64,000 bases of DNA from Prosthecobacter dejongeii (GCF_014203045.1 NZ_JACHIF010000001.1:372001-436000); one strand, 5' to 3'. Positions 1 through 8,677 are shown, counted from the first letter of the stretch. Notes: a model not told the origin generated them from the letters alone. A program made the numbers and translations.

Positions 1-1
1 T

Positions 2-271
2 AGTTACTCTTTCCAAAGAGAGGGAGAGGACTTCATCGCGGCCAGATTTGAGCTTGGGAATGAAATTGCAGACACTACAGTGCCAGAAGTCGGTCCCGAG
101 AGCGCTTTGGTCTTGGTGCATCGGCTCAGTAAGCTAGACGGTAAGTTTGTCGCAGCAGCGCCACGATTGCTCGTGGTGGCCAAAGGAGGCCGCCTTCCGG
201 ATGTATTAAAGCAAGCTACTGTCGAAATCGTCTTGGACTCCGCAGGGAGAATGTCGGCTCGTCGGCTGTAG
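2..271 (+). CDS. C-terminal end of an unidentified protein (5' truncated by window edge)
   Basis: An open frame runs from the first bases of the window to a TAG at 269-271 and would encode about 89 residues without a stop. It ends in a Val/Leu/Ala-rich stretch and a basic tail (RMSARRL). No motif identifies it. An open frame on the opposite strand covers the same bases, but it is rich in Ser, Arg and Thr in the manner of an antisense shadow. I therefore favour the plus-strand reading. The true start must lie upstream of the window; the GTG at 80 is only an internal possibility. Confidence 0.45.
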   Translation, partial: SYSFQREGEDFIAARFELGNEIADTTVPEVGPESALVLVHRLSKLDGKFVAAAPRLLVVAKGGRLPDVLKQATVEIVLDSAGRMSARRL

Positions 272-447
272 GCGGTATTTAATGCCCTTTTATTTCTCAT
301 GGAGGAGTCGAAGTCATTTTTTTACTCCGGTGAGTTAGTGAAACACTGTCTCGCACAGTCACTTGACCAGCCTCTGGAAACCCTTGATGAATGCGAGATT
401 GAAAGGGGGCCTCCTGGCATCCCTTGAGCTCATTTCTGGAGTTTCTT

Positions 448-1545
448 ATGAAAAAGCTGTTTTCTTCTTTGGTTTCCACGCTGGTCCTGGCGCTCGTTTT
501 GCCTGCCAGGGCGGTGATTCCAGATGCACTGCCAGCGGCGCCGGAGCCGGTGGAGGATATTTTGCGCCTGCAGATCTTCCTGGATACGCAGCTTTTCGGT
601 CCGGGGAAGGTGGATGGGCGGCCGGGGGACATCACCACACAGGCGCTGAAGCTTTACCAGCGCACGCAGGGCCTGCCAGAGACGGAGGTGGCGGCGCACA
701 CGCTGGATCTCAGCAGCGTGCCGGAGGTGTACACCACCTACACCATCCGCCCGGAGGACCTGAAATACGTGGGAGATCTGCCCAGCCAGCCCTCCGCCCA
801 GAGCAAGAAGAAGTACCTGCCGTATGATTCGCTGCTGGAGTTTTTGACGGAGCGCTTTCACTGCTCGCCTGAGTTGATTGAGTTCATCAATCGGCCCATG
901 AAGATGGCGGCCCTGAAGCCGGGGGATGTGGTGAAGGTGCCCAGCGTGCAGCCTTTCCTCATCGAGGAACTGACGCAGATCGCCAAGCTGCCGGAGGTGC
1001 CGGAATTTCTCACGCGGGTGATCAAGATCGACACGCGGGAAAAGCGCCTGCGCCTCTATGAAGGGGAAAAGCTGCTGGCCACGCTGCCGATCACGCCGGG
1101 CAGTGGCCACTTGGCGACACCGCCGGGGACGTGGCGCATTTTAGGCATCGCGCAGATGCCGACCTTCCGCTGGGATAAAAGTGTGCTAGAGTATGGGGTG
1201 CGCAGCAGCAGCTACTACCAGCTCCCCTTGGGGCCAAACAATCCGGTGGGGGTGATGTGGATCGGCCTGAACAAGCCGGGCATCGGCATCCATGGGACGA
1301 ATCAGCCGCAGACGATCGGTCGCAGCGCCAGCCACGGCTGCATGCGTACGGCGAACTGGGATGTGGTGCGCCTGGTGAAAATGATCACGCAGGGCATGAC
1401 GGTCATCATTGAGGGCCCAGCACCCGTGCCGCGCCCGCCCGTGTATGCCAAGGCGGTGAAGGCGGAGGAAGTGCGACCTGCCGAGGCCGCTCCGCCACCA
1501 CCCGAACCGAGGCGTGGACTGAAGCTGTTTTTCTGGAAAAAGTGA
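448..1545 (+). CDS. L,D-transpeptidase (YkuD family), secreted
   Basis: Probably a peptidoglycan L,D-transpeptidase that forms 3-3 cross-links or attaches proteins to the wall in the periplasm. The ATG at 448 is preferred over an upstream TTG at 424 because GGAG lies 6 bases before it and the product then starts with a signal peptide (MKKLFSSLVSTLVLALVLPA). A peptidoglycan-binding-like stretch (residues about 30-90) and a LysM-like stretch (about 95-165) precede the YkuD domain (about 180-310). The catalytic signature is visible: HGT at residue 282 and SHGCMR with the nucleophile Cys298. The tail is rich in Pro, Glu and Ala. It stands alone and converges on the MocR gene downstream. The family call is firm; the exact cross-linking role is inferred. 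Confidence 0.9.
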   Translation: MKKLFSSLVSTLVLALVLPARAVIPDALPAAPEPVEDILRLQIFLDTQLFGPGKVDGRPGDITTQALKLYQRTQGLPETEVAAHTLDLSSVPEVYTTYTIRPEDLKYVGDLPSQPSAQSKKKYLPYDSLLEFLTERFHCSPELIEFINRPMKMAALKPGDVVKVPSVQPFLIEELTQIAKLPEVPEFLTRVIKIDTREKRLRLYEGEKLLATLPITPGSGHLATPPGTWRILGIAQMPTFRWDKSVLEYGVRSSSYYQLPLGPNNPVGVMWIGLNKPGIGIHGTNQPQTIGRSASHGCMRTANWDVVRLVKMITQGMTVIIEGPAPVPRPPVYAKAVKAEEVRPAEAAPPPPEPRRGLKLFFWKK

Positions 1546-1575
1546 GGTGAGCACAGACGGCGGCGAGTCACCTCA
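1543..1575. terminator. Hairpin between convergent genes, possible terminator
   Basis: TGAGGTGA (1543-1550) pairs exactly with TCACCTCA (1568-1575) between the stop of the transpeptidase gene and the stop of the MocR gene. There is no T-run on either strand, so an intrinsic terminator is only a possibility. Confidence 0.3.
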
Positions 1576-1592
1576 GGAATCAACTCCCAGCA

Positions 1593-3038
1593 TCACCCCA
1601 ACTGCCGTTTTGCCAACGTTCCCAAGACACCGAGAGCCTCTTGCAAACGGGGACTCCAGGGCACGCCACAGGAAAGGCGGATGCAGTGGCGATACCCCTG
1701 GTTAGGCGAAAACATGGGGCCGGGGGCGATGTTGATCTCGCGAGCGAGCGCCTCATCCTGCAGCCGCAGGGCATCCACCCCGATGGGCATTTCCACCCAC
1801 AGGACGAAGCCGCCCTGGGGCTTCGTCACCCGCGTGCCGTCGGGAAATGCAGCGGCCACGGCCTGCCCCACGCGCCGCAGATTCGCGGCATAGATGGACC
1901 GCACACCGCGCAGGTAGTGGTCATAGCCGCCGGTGGCGAGGAATTCGGCGATGGCTAGCTCTGGCAGGGTGGCCGTGGCCAGCGTGCTGGTAAGCTTCAG
2001 TGTTTTCACCCGTTCATAAAACCGTCCTGGGGCCACCCAACCGACGCGATAGCCTGGGGCCAGAGATTTGGAAAAAGAGCTGCACAGCATCACCAGCCCT
2101 TTTTCATCGTAGCCCTTCGCCAGCCGGGGCCGCTGCGGGCCGTGGTGCAGCTCACCAAACACGTCATCCTCAATGAGGGGGATCTCCCGCTTGGCCAGCA
2201 TGCTTACCAGGCGTTCTTTATGGGCATCCGGCATCAGTGCGCCGAGGGGATTGCTGAACGTGGGGACGGCTAGGCAGGCTGCCACGGGATGAGTGCGCAG
2301 GGCACGCTCCAGAGCGTCCAGGTCCATGCCATCGCGCGGGTGAGTGGGGATCTCGATGGCTTTGAGCTTCAGCTCCTCCAGCGCATGAAGGACGCCAAAG
2401 TAGGTGGGTGACTCCACGGCCACCACACTGCCCGGCACGGTGACGGCGCGCAGGCACAGCATGAGCCCCTCTGTCGCCCCGCAGGTGGTGATGATCTCCT
2501 GCGGCAGCACCATCGTGCCCGCCTCCAAAACTCGCTTGGCCACCTCACGCCGCAAGAGCTCAGTGCCGGGCGGCATGTCATAAGACACTCCCCGTTTGCC
2601 AGATCTCCGCGCCACGCTGGCCAGCACCCGGTTCAGCTTCACCATGGGCAGCAGCTCCGGGCTGGGCACCGCCCCTCCCAGAGGCAGGATGTGCGGTAGC
2701 ATGGCGGCCTCAAACAGGCGAGACTGGAGCGCCCCCACGGTGACCTCCCGCACCGCGCGTGGTGGGCGGGCCATCAGCGGCTCTTTTAGAACAGGGCGGG
2801 CGGCCCGCACAAAGAAGCCTGATTTCGGCCGCGCCTCCACCAGCCCGCGATCCTCCAGCCAGATGAAGGCCTGGATGGCGGTGGTGAGGCTCACCCCATA
2901 CTGCTGGCTCACCCGCCGTAGGGAGGAGACGCGCTCCCCCGGCCGCAGTACACCCTCTTCAATGAGGTGCGCGATCTTTTCCGCCACCTCCTGATAAAGA
3001 GGGGGTGCCGTAGAGCCAGCATGTGCGGAGGTGGACAT
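1593..3038 (-). CDS. MocR/PdxR-type regulator: GntR helix-turn-helix fused to aminotransferase class I/II domain
   Basis: A 481-residue fusion transcription factor. Residues about 12-80 form a winged helix-turn-helix of the GntR type (LYQEVAEKIAHLIEEG, then LRRVSQQYGVSLTTAIQAF). Residues about 110-480 form a fold-type I PLP domain. The PLP lysine is K324 in SSFSKSLAPGYRVGW, and the region LIEDDVFGELH supplies the conserved Asp. Such proteins usually sense PLP or an amino-acid derivative rather than carry out transamination. Targets are often divergent vitamin B6, GABA or taurine genes, but the neighbour here (a sugar dehydrogenase 290 bp away on the other strand) does not suggest a ligand. 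Full length for the family. The fusion architecture is clear; the effector is unknown. Confidence 0.9.
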   Translation of the reverse strand: MSTSAHAGSTAPPLYQEVAEKIAHLIEEGVLRPGERVSSLRRVSQQYGVSLTTAIQAFIWLEDRGLVEARPKSGFFVRAARPVLKEPLMARPPRAVREVTVGALQSRLFEAAMLPHILPLGGAVPSPELLPMVKLNRVLASVARRSGKRGVSYDMPPGTELLRREVAKRVLEAGTMVLPQEIITTCGATEGLMLCLRAVTVPGSVVAVESPTYFGVLHALEELKLKAIEIPTHPRDGMDLDALERALRTHPVAACLAVPTFSNPLGALMPDAHKERLVSMLAKREIPLIEDDVFGELHHGPQRPRLAKGYDEKGLVMLCSSFSKSLAPGYRVGWVAPGRFYERVKTLKLTSTLATATLPELAIAEFLATGGYDHYLRGVRSIYAANLRRVGQAVAAAFPDGTRVTKPQGGFVLWVEMPIGVDALRLQDEALAREINIAPGPMFSPNQGYRHCIRLSCGVPWSPRLQEALGVLGTLAKRQLG

Positions 3039-3329
3039 GAGTGGGAGCGAGAGGATCTGTACAGCCTCTCACGGCCCACAGTCTCCACCCTTTAGCAAAG
3101 CGTAAACCCCGCCCCAAGCAACCTCCCGTTCATCACGTGCAGGTCGTTCGTCTGTATCCGCCCTTGGAGGAAGAACCTCACTTCTGAACCCATTTCCCAC
3201 ACTTTCCGTTAGACCCTACCTTTCCCTTCCCCCCACCGCGCTGGCCGCACTTTTCCTCGTTAACTCTGCGCTTGTGAGCACGTTTATTTCTTCCCAAAGT
3301 CACTCAGCCTCTGCCAAGCTCACCAACGC

Positions 3330-4517
3330 ATGAAACTCGCCACCCTTCTCACCTCCGGCCTCCTCGCTGCTAGCAGCCTCTTCGCGGCTGACACGGTCAA
3401 ACTCACCCGCATTCATGAGAAGCTGGCCACCCCCTTCCCCATCGCACTCATCCTCCCGCCAGACGGCAGCCAACGCGAGTTCCTAGCCCTCCAGCGTGGC
3501 CAGATCCTCATCCTCCCGAAAGACGATGCCGCTACGGAGGCGAAGACCTTCCTCGACCTGAGCACCCGCGCCATGGAGGCCGACAACGGAAAATTTGAAG
3601 AAGGTCTCAACGGCCTGGCCTTCCACCCGCAGTACAAAGACAACGGTCTCTTTTATCTCTGCTACACCCAGCAAAAGCCCAAGCGCCTCGTCATCAGCGA
3701 AATGAAAGTCAGCGCGGATGCGGACAAGGCCGATCCTAGCAGCGAGCGCGTCCTGCTGGAGATCCCCCTCATCAACTGGAACCACCACGGCGGCAACATC
3801 CTCTTTGGCCCGGATGGCTACCTCTACATCGGCGTGGGTGATACCTCCAAACGCAATGACGAGCAACGCATGGCCCAGCTCAATGCCGTCCTCGTCGGCA
3901 AAGTCCTGCGCATTGACGTGAATAAGCGCGACCACCACAACGCCTACGGCATCCCCGCTGACAATCCCTTTGCGGATGGTGTGAACGCCCAGCCCCAAGT
4001 CTATGCCTACGGCATCCGCAATCCCTGGGGCATGCACTTTGACAGCGCCGGTCACCTGTGGCTAGCCGATGTGGGCCAGGACCTCTGGGAAGAAATCAAC
4101 TGGATCACCAAAGGCGGCAACTACGGCTGGAGCTTCCGTGAAGGCAGCCGTCCCTTCCCCCTCCGTCAAGATACCCCTCCGGCCGAGGCTAAGCTCATTG
4201 ACCCCATCTTTGAATACAATCACGGCGAAGGCCTCAGCATCACCGGCGGCATCACCTACACTGGCCAGGCCCTGCCAGAGCTGAAAGGCCAGTATGTCTA
4301 TGGCGACTTCGTCATTGGCAAAATCTGGGGCCTCAAAACCAACAATGATGGCAAAGTCGAGGCCAACACCCTCCTCTACACCAGCCCTCAGACGGCTTCT
4401 GACAATCCCAAGAAAAAGCCCACTGTTTTGGTTAAACCCACCGCCTTCTGTGCAGATGCCCAGGGCGAGCTCGTCGTGCTGGATTGGAACGGCGGCCTCT
4501 ACCGCCTCAGCAAGTGA
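3330..4517 (+). CDS. PQQ-dependent sugar (glucose/sorbosone) dehydrogenase family protein, secreted
   Basis: A 395-residue beta-propeller protein of the soluble aldose sugar dehydrogenase (Asd/GSDH) family. These oxidise sugars in the periplasm with PQQ as cofactor, although several relatives have no known substrate. The N-terminus is a clear signal peptide ending near SLFAAD (residues 1-20). Family motifs seen include EGLNGLAFHP, HHGGNILFGPDGYLYIGVGD, YAYGIRNPWGMHFD, WLADVGQDLWEEIN and GGNYGWSFREG. The gene is followed 42 bp later by an aldolase-family gene on the same strand, so the two may be cotranscribed. No PQQ biosynthesis genes are in the window. Family is secure; substrate and PQQ dependence are inferred. 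Confidence 0.9.
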   Translation: MKLATLLTSGLLAASSLFAADTVKLTRIHEKLATPFPIALILPPDGSQREFLALQRGQILILPKDDAATEAKTFLDLSTRAMEADNGKFEEGLNGLAFHPQYKDNGLFYLCYTQQKPKRLVISEMKVSADADKADPSSERVLLEIPLINWNHHGGNILFGPDGYLYIGVGDTSKRNDEQRMAQLNAVLVGKVLRIDVNKRDHHNAYGIPADNPFADGVNAQPQVYAYGIRNPWGMHFDSAGHLWLADVGQDLWEEINWITKGGNYGWSFREGSRPFPLRQDTPPAEAKLIDPIFEYNHGEGLSITGGITYTGQALPELKGQYVYGDFVIGKIWGLKTNNDGKVEANTLLYTSPQTASDNPKKKPTVLVKPTAFCADAQGELVVLDWNGGLYRLSK

Positions 4518-4559
4518 TTCAAGGCCCATCTCTGCCCCCCTTTTCCGTCCCCACTCCCC

Positions 4560-5687
4560 ATGCGCGAGCTGATCTCCCACCCTGCCGATCTCACCCCCAC
4601 CACTCCCTGGCAAGACACCGTCTGGGCCTACACACCGGAAGAAACCCTGGTGGACCACACCACCAAGGCCCGCCTCTGTGTAGCCACCCTGCTGCCCTTC
4701 AAAGATCGCCAGCCGGACTGGGACGGCTTTTCCAAAAGCGTCCGCTGGATGCAGCAGTGCGGGGAGCACTACGGCGTGGAAATGGTCTTCGTCCTGAATG
4801 CCGATACGGGCTACATCTTTGACCTCAGCGACGAACTCTACGCGGAAGTCCTGAAACGCTTCCGCGCAGAATTCCCCAACCAAAAATTCATCGCAGGCAT
4901 CACTGCCCGGGGTGCTGAAAAAGACGAAGTCTTCAAAGCCGAACGCTACTGGCCCCTCCTCGACATCGCCCAAAGCCATGACAATGGCGAGATGATGATC
5001 ATGACCTCACGCCTGCTCAACCTGCTGGCCCCCGAGGCCCGCCGCGATGCCTACTTCCAGATCGCCGAGCACATCACCCACCCTGCCATCGCCCATGCGC
5101 TGGAGCCCTCCTTTGTCCCATGGGCCAGCCCCTACGAGCCGTGGCTGCTGCATGAAATCGCCAACCACCCCAAATACGTCGGTGGAAAAATCAGCACTCT
5201 GGATGAGCCCCACTTCCTCTACTGGGCTGCCATGTGCAAGGACCTGAACCTACCCTTCGCCCCCCACAGCGGGGACGACTACGGCATCCCCACCGCCATC
5301 CGCCTGGGCTTGCCCCTCCTTATCGGCGCCGGCGTCAGCGCCTGCCCCCTCATCGCCGCCGCTCGTGACATGTGGCTGCTGGACAGCGTGGTGGATAAAA
5401 AATTCAAGACCAGTACAGGCCGTTTCGATACCAACGTGTACAAACTCTTCGAGGCCTTCCAATCCTTCGAAGACCTCGTCTTCCGTCTCGACGACCGCCT
5501 GAGTGCCGCGCCCTACAAGCACAGCACCGCCCACGTCCTGCATCACCTTGGCCTCATCGCCTCCCCCGAGGCTCACCCCGACTGCAAAGACCTGCGTGGC
5601 CCGGATGAAGCCCAGCGCATGGAAGAAGCCCTACGTCGCCCCCGCCGCGTGGCCAAACGCCTCGGCATCCCCTACTTCGGCGCGTAA
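4560..5687 (+). CDS. Dihydrodipicolinate synthase/N-acetylneuraminate lyase family aldolase
   Basis: A 375-residue TIM-barrel class I aldolase-like protein. The likely Schiff-base lysine is K210 in KYVGGKISTLDEPHF, which occupies the place of the GxK strand in DapA-type enzymes. The preceding PSFVPWASPYEPWLLHEIANHP matches the substrate-pocket region. It is longer than true DapA (about 290 residues), with extra N- and C-terminal segments, so a role in lysine synthesis is unlikely. Verrucomicrobial genomes carry such enlarged paralogs, probably acting on sugar acids or keto acids. It lies directly after the sugar dehydrogenase, which fits a sugar-oxidation or degradation pair. Substrate not determinable from sequence. 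Confidence 0.75.
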   Translation: MRELISHPADLTPTTPWQDTVWAYTPEETLVDHTTKARLCVATLLPFKDRQPDWDGFSKSVRWMQQCGEHYGVEMVFVLNADTGYIFDLSDELYAEVLKRFRAEFPNQKFIAGITARGAEKDEVFKAERYWPLLDIAQSHDNGEMMIMTSRLLNLLAPEARRDAYFQIAEHITHPAIAHALEPSFVPWASPYEPWLLHEIANHPKYVGGKISTLDEPHFLYWAAMCKDLNLPFAPHSGDDYGIPTAIRLGLPLLIGAGVSACPLIAAARDMWLLDSVVDKKFKTSTGRFDTNVYKLFEAFQSFEDLVFRLDDRLSAAPYKHSTAHVLHHLGLIASPEAHPDCKDLRGPDEAQRMEEALRRPRRVAKRLGIPYFGA

Positions 5688-5699
5688 ACACACTACCTG

Positions 5700-6250
5700 T
5701 TAGGCCACCGTGCGCGAAGTTTCCTTCGCATTATCACCGACATTTCACACCGTACGCGAGAGAGATGTCGGTGCAGTGCCCTTGACATCTCCCCCTCCTC
5801 GCCTGCGACATCGCAGGCCCGCAGACGGAGCGCGAATATTCTATTCGCCTAACTCCCCCAGCGCGCACGCACCACTCCCCCATCCCCGTTCGCCCCACTT
5901 TCCCCCGCTTCCCGCACTCGTTCGGAGGGGTGGGACCATCCTGTTTGGGGCGGACGCATCACTCGGAGAGTGATTCATCCTGTACTGCCGCAGGCGACCT
6001 CACACCACTATCCGTCCCTTCGCCCCGCGGCGCATGGGGACCCTGCGCCCTACCCTTTCCCCCTTTCACACCCCCTCGCCCCGGAGGGGCGAAAGCTCAT
6101 AGCCGGGGGTGAAGGTGCGCAGCACCGAGAACCCCCGGACCCCCGCCTAACCAACAACGCGTCCACCCTCCCCGCGCCCTCAAGGGGCGCGAGAAACCCC
6201 CGCTCGCCCCCAACCATCCACACTTCCTGTTAGGCCCTTTCCCAGACCGT
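5700..6250. repeat. Intergenic repeat block, family A (copy 1)
   Basis: Gene-free sequence composed of short palindromes shared with the blocks near 20.2-20.85, 36.0-37.0 and 41.9 kb. Recognisable modules are GCGAATATTCTATTCGCC, the hairpin ATCACTCGGAGAGTGAT at 5958-5974 followed by a CTGTACTG tract, the CCCCGGAGGGGCGAAAG hairpin, and a tail with CCTAACCAACAACGCG. Several small open frames cross it, but they follow the repeat and not a coding pattern. Function unknown. Confidence 0.75.
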
Positions 6251-6324
6251 CACGCGTGAGTAACGGAACGACCATGCACGCAGCCCCCAACCCTCAAACG
6301 TCTTCTTGCCCCCATTCGCTCCAT

Positions 6325-6359
6325 CCCCCGATGCCGGAGGCATCGCAGCCGGTAGCCAG
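6325..6359. repeat. Left half of repeat D, interrupted by the IS110 element
   Basis: The sequence GATGCCGGAGGCATC followed by GCAGCCGGTAGCCAG matches the start of the uninterrupted copy at 60599-60720. It stops abruptly at about 6359, where IS sequence begins. The other half resumes at 7521. Confidence 0.7.
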
Positions 6360-6368
6360 CAACTGTGT

Positions 6369-7244
6369 TTACCGAGCAAGCTTTATTTGGGGATTTTTCA
6401 AGGCTGCATTGAGCAGTTCCAGCAATTTTCTCGCCACCGCTGTGAGCGCCACCTTGGCAGGTTTGCCGGCTGCGCGCAGCCGCTGGTAAAAGCTTTTGAG
6501 CGTCGCGTTTCTATGTGCGGCAGTTAGGCTGGCAAGATAAAGGCTGCGCCGCAGTGGCGCCCGCCCTCCGCTGATGTGGCGCTGGCCTCGCTTGAGGGTG
6601 CCGAGTTCCGGCATATGTGCGCACAAAGAGAGGGCACCGCGCCAGTCGATACCAGCGACTTCATCCAGGCGCTCCGTTTTGCGTGTCAGCTCCGCATCTG
6701 CCTTGACCCACTGACGCATCAGAACTTCGAGTTTGGTGATTTCTTTTTTGAGGTTGGCAATGAGGCGCGTGATCTGCTTTTTGAGCCAGCTATCGGTAGC
6801 TTGCAGCAGCCGTGTTTGATGTTGAGCGCAGTTCTCCACGAGCATATCACGCTGCGCAACCATGAGGCCGAGACGCTCAGCCTGAGGGCTGGGAACAGGG
6901 GTGGGTGCAGGTTGTAGAGCCTTGCCAAAAGCCACCAGCATGGCCGCATCGATACGGTCCGTCTTGGCCAGGCGGTTGTGCGCGCGAGCAAAGTCACGCG
7001 GCAGGCGTGGATTGACCACACTCAGAGTAAGCTGGCCTTTATGCAAAGCCTGGCTCAAAGCGCGCTCATAGCCGCCAGTGGCTTCACAGATGACATGAAC
7101 CGGACAAGGCTGCGAAGCGGCCAGCTTGAGGATTTTGGCAAAGCCTTCAGCGCGATTGGGCACTGAAAGTGACTGGTTGAGGAAGTGCAGATCAAGGGAG
7201 TCCTTGGAGACATCGACACCGAGATAGACAACGTTGAGTGACAT
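6369..7244 (-). CDS. IS110-family DEDD transposase
   Basis: A 291-residue recombinase of the IS110 family, which moves its element with a RuvC-like DEDD domain plus a C-terminal transposase_20 domain with a catalytic Ser. The DEDD residues are visible: D11 in YLGVDVSKDSLDL, Glu in VICEATGGYERAL, and the DxxD pair in KTDRIDAAM. The C-terminal half has the helix-hairpin-like IDWRGALSLCAHMPELG, and SGGRAPLRRSLYLAS carries the expected serine region. The ATG at 7242-7244 is preferred over one at 7280 because the family begins directly with the first beta strand. The frame is intact and of normal length, so the element may be active. The non-coding DNA upstream is where this family encodes its bridge RNA. 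Confidence 0.93.
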   Translation of the reverse strand: MSLNVVYLGVDVSKDSLDLHFLNQSLSVPNRAEGFAKILKLAASQPCPVHVICEATGGYERALSQALHKGQLTLSVVNPRLPRDFARAHNRLAKTDRIDAAMLVAFGKALQPAPTPVPSPQAERLGLMVAQRDMLVENCAQHQTRLLQATDSWLKKQITRLIANLKKEITKLEVLMRQWVKADAELTRKTERLDEVAGIDWRGALSLCAHMPELGTLKRGQRHISGGRAPLRRSLYLASLTAAHRNATLKSFYQRLRAAGKPAKVALTAVARKLLELLNAALKNPQIKLAR

Positions 7245-7520
7245 GGATAGAATGGGTGAGTGGGTGAGGGAAAGGATCAACCTTGTGGATACGAACTCAC
7301 CGCTTCGCGCGAGCGATGCGGAGGTTCAGGCAACTGTTCGATCTCTGACCGATGAAGCAGAAGAGGTTCAGGCTGGCTAACGAACTCGCCGCAAAGCGGT
7401 TCAAGGGGTCACCGAACTCTCCACTGCTTGGCCCGGGCGGGCGGCCGCCCGCCCGGGCCAAACCGATCAATCACAACGATGCAGGGCATCCGCATGAAGG
7501 AAACGGAAAATCAATATACA
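7245..7520 (-). ncRNA. Candidate IS110 bridge RNA region
   Basis: This is the non-coding upstream end of the IS110 element. In characterised IS110 members (IS621) the corresponding end encodes a structured RNA that pairs with donor and target DNA. Sequence features here: a perfect 34-bp palindrome (7428-7461), and several short repeated words such as GAGGTTCAGGC(A/T) at 7321 and GAGGTTCAGGCT at 7364, and CGAACTC at 7292, 7381 and 7413. The exact RNA ends and loops cannot be read by eye. Placement rests on family knowledge; the structure is not verified. Confidence 0.45.
7428..7461. repeat. Perfect 34-bp GC-rich palindrome
   Basis: TTGGCCCGGGCGGGCGG at 7428-7444 is followed without a spacer by its exact reverse complement at 7445-7461. 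It lies inside the non-coding end of the IS110 element. It could form a cruciform or a very stable RNA hairpin. Confidence 0.9.
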
Positions 7521-7608
7521 AGGGGTAAGTGAGCCCTAGCGAACGCACCCCTGGTTAGGCCAAAAACATACCTTCGCTCAAGGTCGCATCCTGGAAGGAT
7601 GCCAGCGG
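7521..7608. repeat. Right half of repeat D
   Basis: The sequence resumes as GGGTAAGTGAGCCC ... CACCCCTGGTTAGGC ... GCATCCTGGAAGGATGCCAGCGG and parallels the uninterrupted copy at 60634-60720. The hairpin GCATCCTGGAAGGATGC is preserved. From 7609 to about 7760 no gene or repeat is evident. Confidence 0.65.
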
Positions 7609-7762
7609 CGTGGCCAGCTCCACCAACCTCGAAAGGGGGCAATCAGTCCTTCTCGCGCACCCTCCGAAGCGCTTCGCGCACGGGCGTCTTTTCGCCTTGA
7701 TTGGCAGATGCCCCAACGATGATCCTTCGCTCTCAATCCCCCCCATCACACCCGTCCAAAAC

Positions 7763-7816
7763 TAACAAAAAGTCTGGCGGAGCCTTCTCACCTCCATGAG
7801 AAAAACCCCGCCAGAC
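7763..7816 (-). terminator. Intrinsic terminator of the PA2169-family gene
   Basis: On the minus strand GTCTGGCGG (7816-7808) pairs with CCGCCAGAC (7780-7772), an inner TCTCA/TGAGA pair extends the hairpin, and TTTTTGTT follows. It sits 30 bp after the stop codon at 7846. Confidence 0.8.
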
Positions 7817-7845
7817 GTCACAACGGACCTGAAACTCGTTTCCTG

Positions 7846-8292
7846 TTAGGCAGCCTTGCGGCTGTCGCGCAGATCACGAATGTGATCATGAGCTGCTTTG
7901 ATGTCCATGAACTGAGTCTGCAACACCGCCAGGATATTGGCCGGCAGATCTTCATCATCCATGGCCTTGCGATAAGCAGCCACGGCAGAGTCTTCGCCGC
8001 GCTCGCATTCGGAAAGCACCGCATGGTCGTCCCGGCTCGTCAAAGCCGCCTTGAGGTCGATCCAACCGCGATGCAAAGCCCCGGCGACGGAGCCTGAGTC
8101 AGCCGGGTCAGATTCGCCCAAAGAATGGGCCAAGGACTGAAGCTCCCCAGCGAACTTGCTGCGTTGCAGCGAGTATTGACTGAAAACAGTCTTAAGCTCG
8201 GAATTGGCAATGTCCTCAGAAGCAGCGCGGAATCCTTCCTGGCCATCTTTGAGGGTTTCGATAAGGTTGTTGAGTGTAGAAAGTGTACTCAT
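7846..8292 (-). CDS. PA2169-family four-helix-bundle protein (DUF2383)
   Basis: A 148-residue, all-helical protein of the PA2169/DUF2383 type, a ferritin-like four-helix bundle often linked to stress or stationary phase. Seen in the sequence: the start MSTLSTLNNLIETLKDGQEGF, the central FSQYSLQRSKFAGELQSLA, the segment ALHRGWIDLKAALTSRD, and the ending QFMDIKAAHDHIRDLRDSR with acidic and His residues at helix positions where metal sites occur in ferritin-like folds. Length equals the family norm. It is a single-gene unit with its own terminator. Biochemical role unknown. Confidence 0.85.
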   Translation of the reverse strand: MSTLSTLNNLIETLKDGQEGFRAASEDIANSELKTVFSQYSLQRSKFAGELQSLAHSLGESDPADSGSVAGALHRGWIDLKAALTSRDDHAVLSECERGEDSAVAAYRKAMDDEDLPANILAVLQTQFMDIKAAHDHIRDLRDSRKAA

Positions 8293-8459
8293 AGCACCTT
8301 AAATTCGGACGCCCTTTCAAAACTGCGTGCATGAGCCGTCAGTTTCTCGGAATAACCAAAAGCGAGGCAATGGACCTGAGGAAAACGCAAAACTCCTTGT
8401 TAGGCTGTCTTCAGGTCACCCGCTTTCCAAAAAGCATATTCATCCCTCAAACTCTTACC

Positions 8460-8525
8460 TTAATGGTCATCCATTAGCTTGTGCCGAAGGTCTTCGGTGA
8501 AACCCAGATAAACTTCGTCATTGGA
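8460..8525 (-). pseudogene. Possible remnant of a GIY-YIG nuclease gene
   Basis: On the minus strand a 21-residue stretch reads SNDEVYLGFTEDLRHKLMDDH before a stop. It resembles the strand-helix of GIY-YIG endonuclease domains (YIGFTxDLRxRL). An in-frame stop lies directly upstream and no intact domain is present. It is short, so the resemblance may be chance. The rest of 8293-8677 holds nothing recognisable. Confidence 0.25.
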
Positions 8526-8677
8526 AGCTTAGCTCCGAAACGGATAGACGCAGTGCATAGCATTTCGGATGGGCAAAAAGTGGCGCGCCATTCGGAGCCG
8601 GGCGGCAAAGTTGCAGTCCATCCTGCGCTTTGTGAGCTAGGGAGTGCATTCTTCACCGCCTTAAGGCTGTCGAAAAA

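Larger units (their letters stand above)
6360..7520 (-). mobile_element. IS110-family insertion element
   Basis: About 1.16 kb holding one transposase gene plus roughly 276 bp of non-coding sequence upstream of it. Its ends can be inferred because the flanks are the two halves of a repeat present uninterrupted at 60599-60720. GGTAGCCAG lies on the left, and GGGTAAGTGAGCCC on the right matches GGTAAAGGGAGCCCC in the empty copy. No terminal inverted repeats or clear target duplication are seen, as expected for IS110. The boundaries are good to a few bases. The transposase stop codon lies only 9 bp from the left end, which fits the IS110 group (long upstream end, short downstream end). Confidence 0.8.

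Noticed and set aside
5710..6233. Several small open frames in the family A blocks (also near 20350-20850 and 36080-37000)
   Set aside because: They are in repeat DNA, differ in frame between copies, and have proline/arginine-rich shadow composition.
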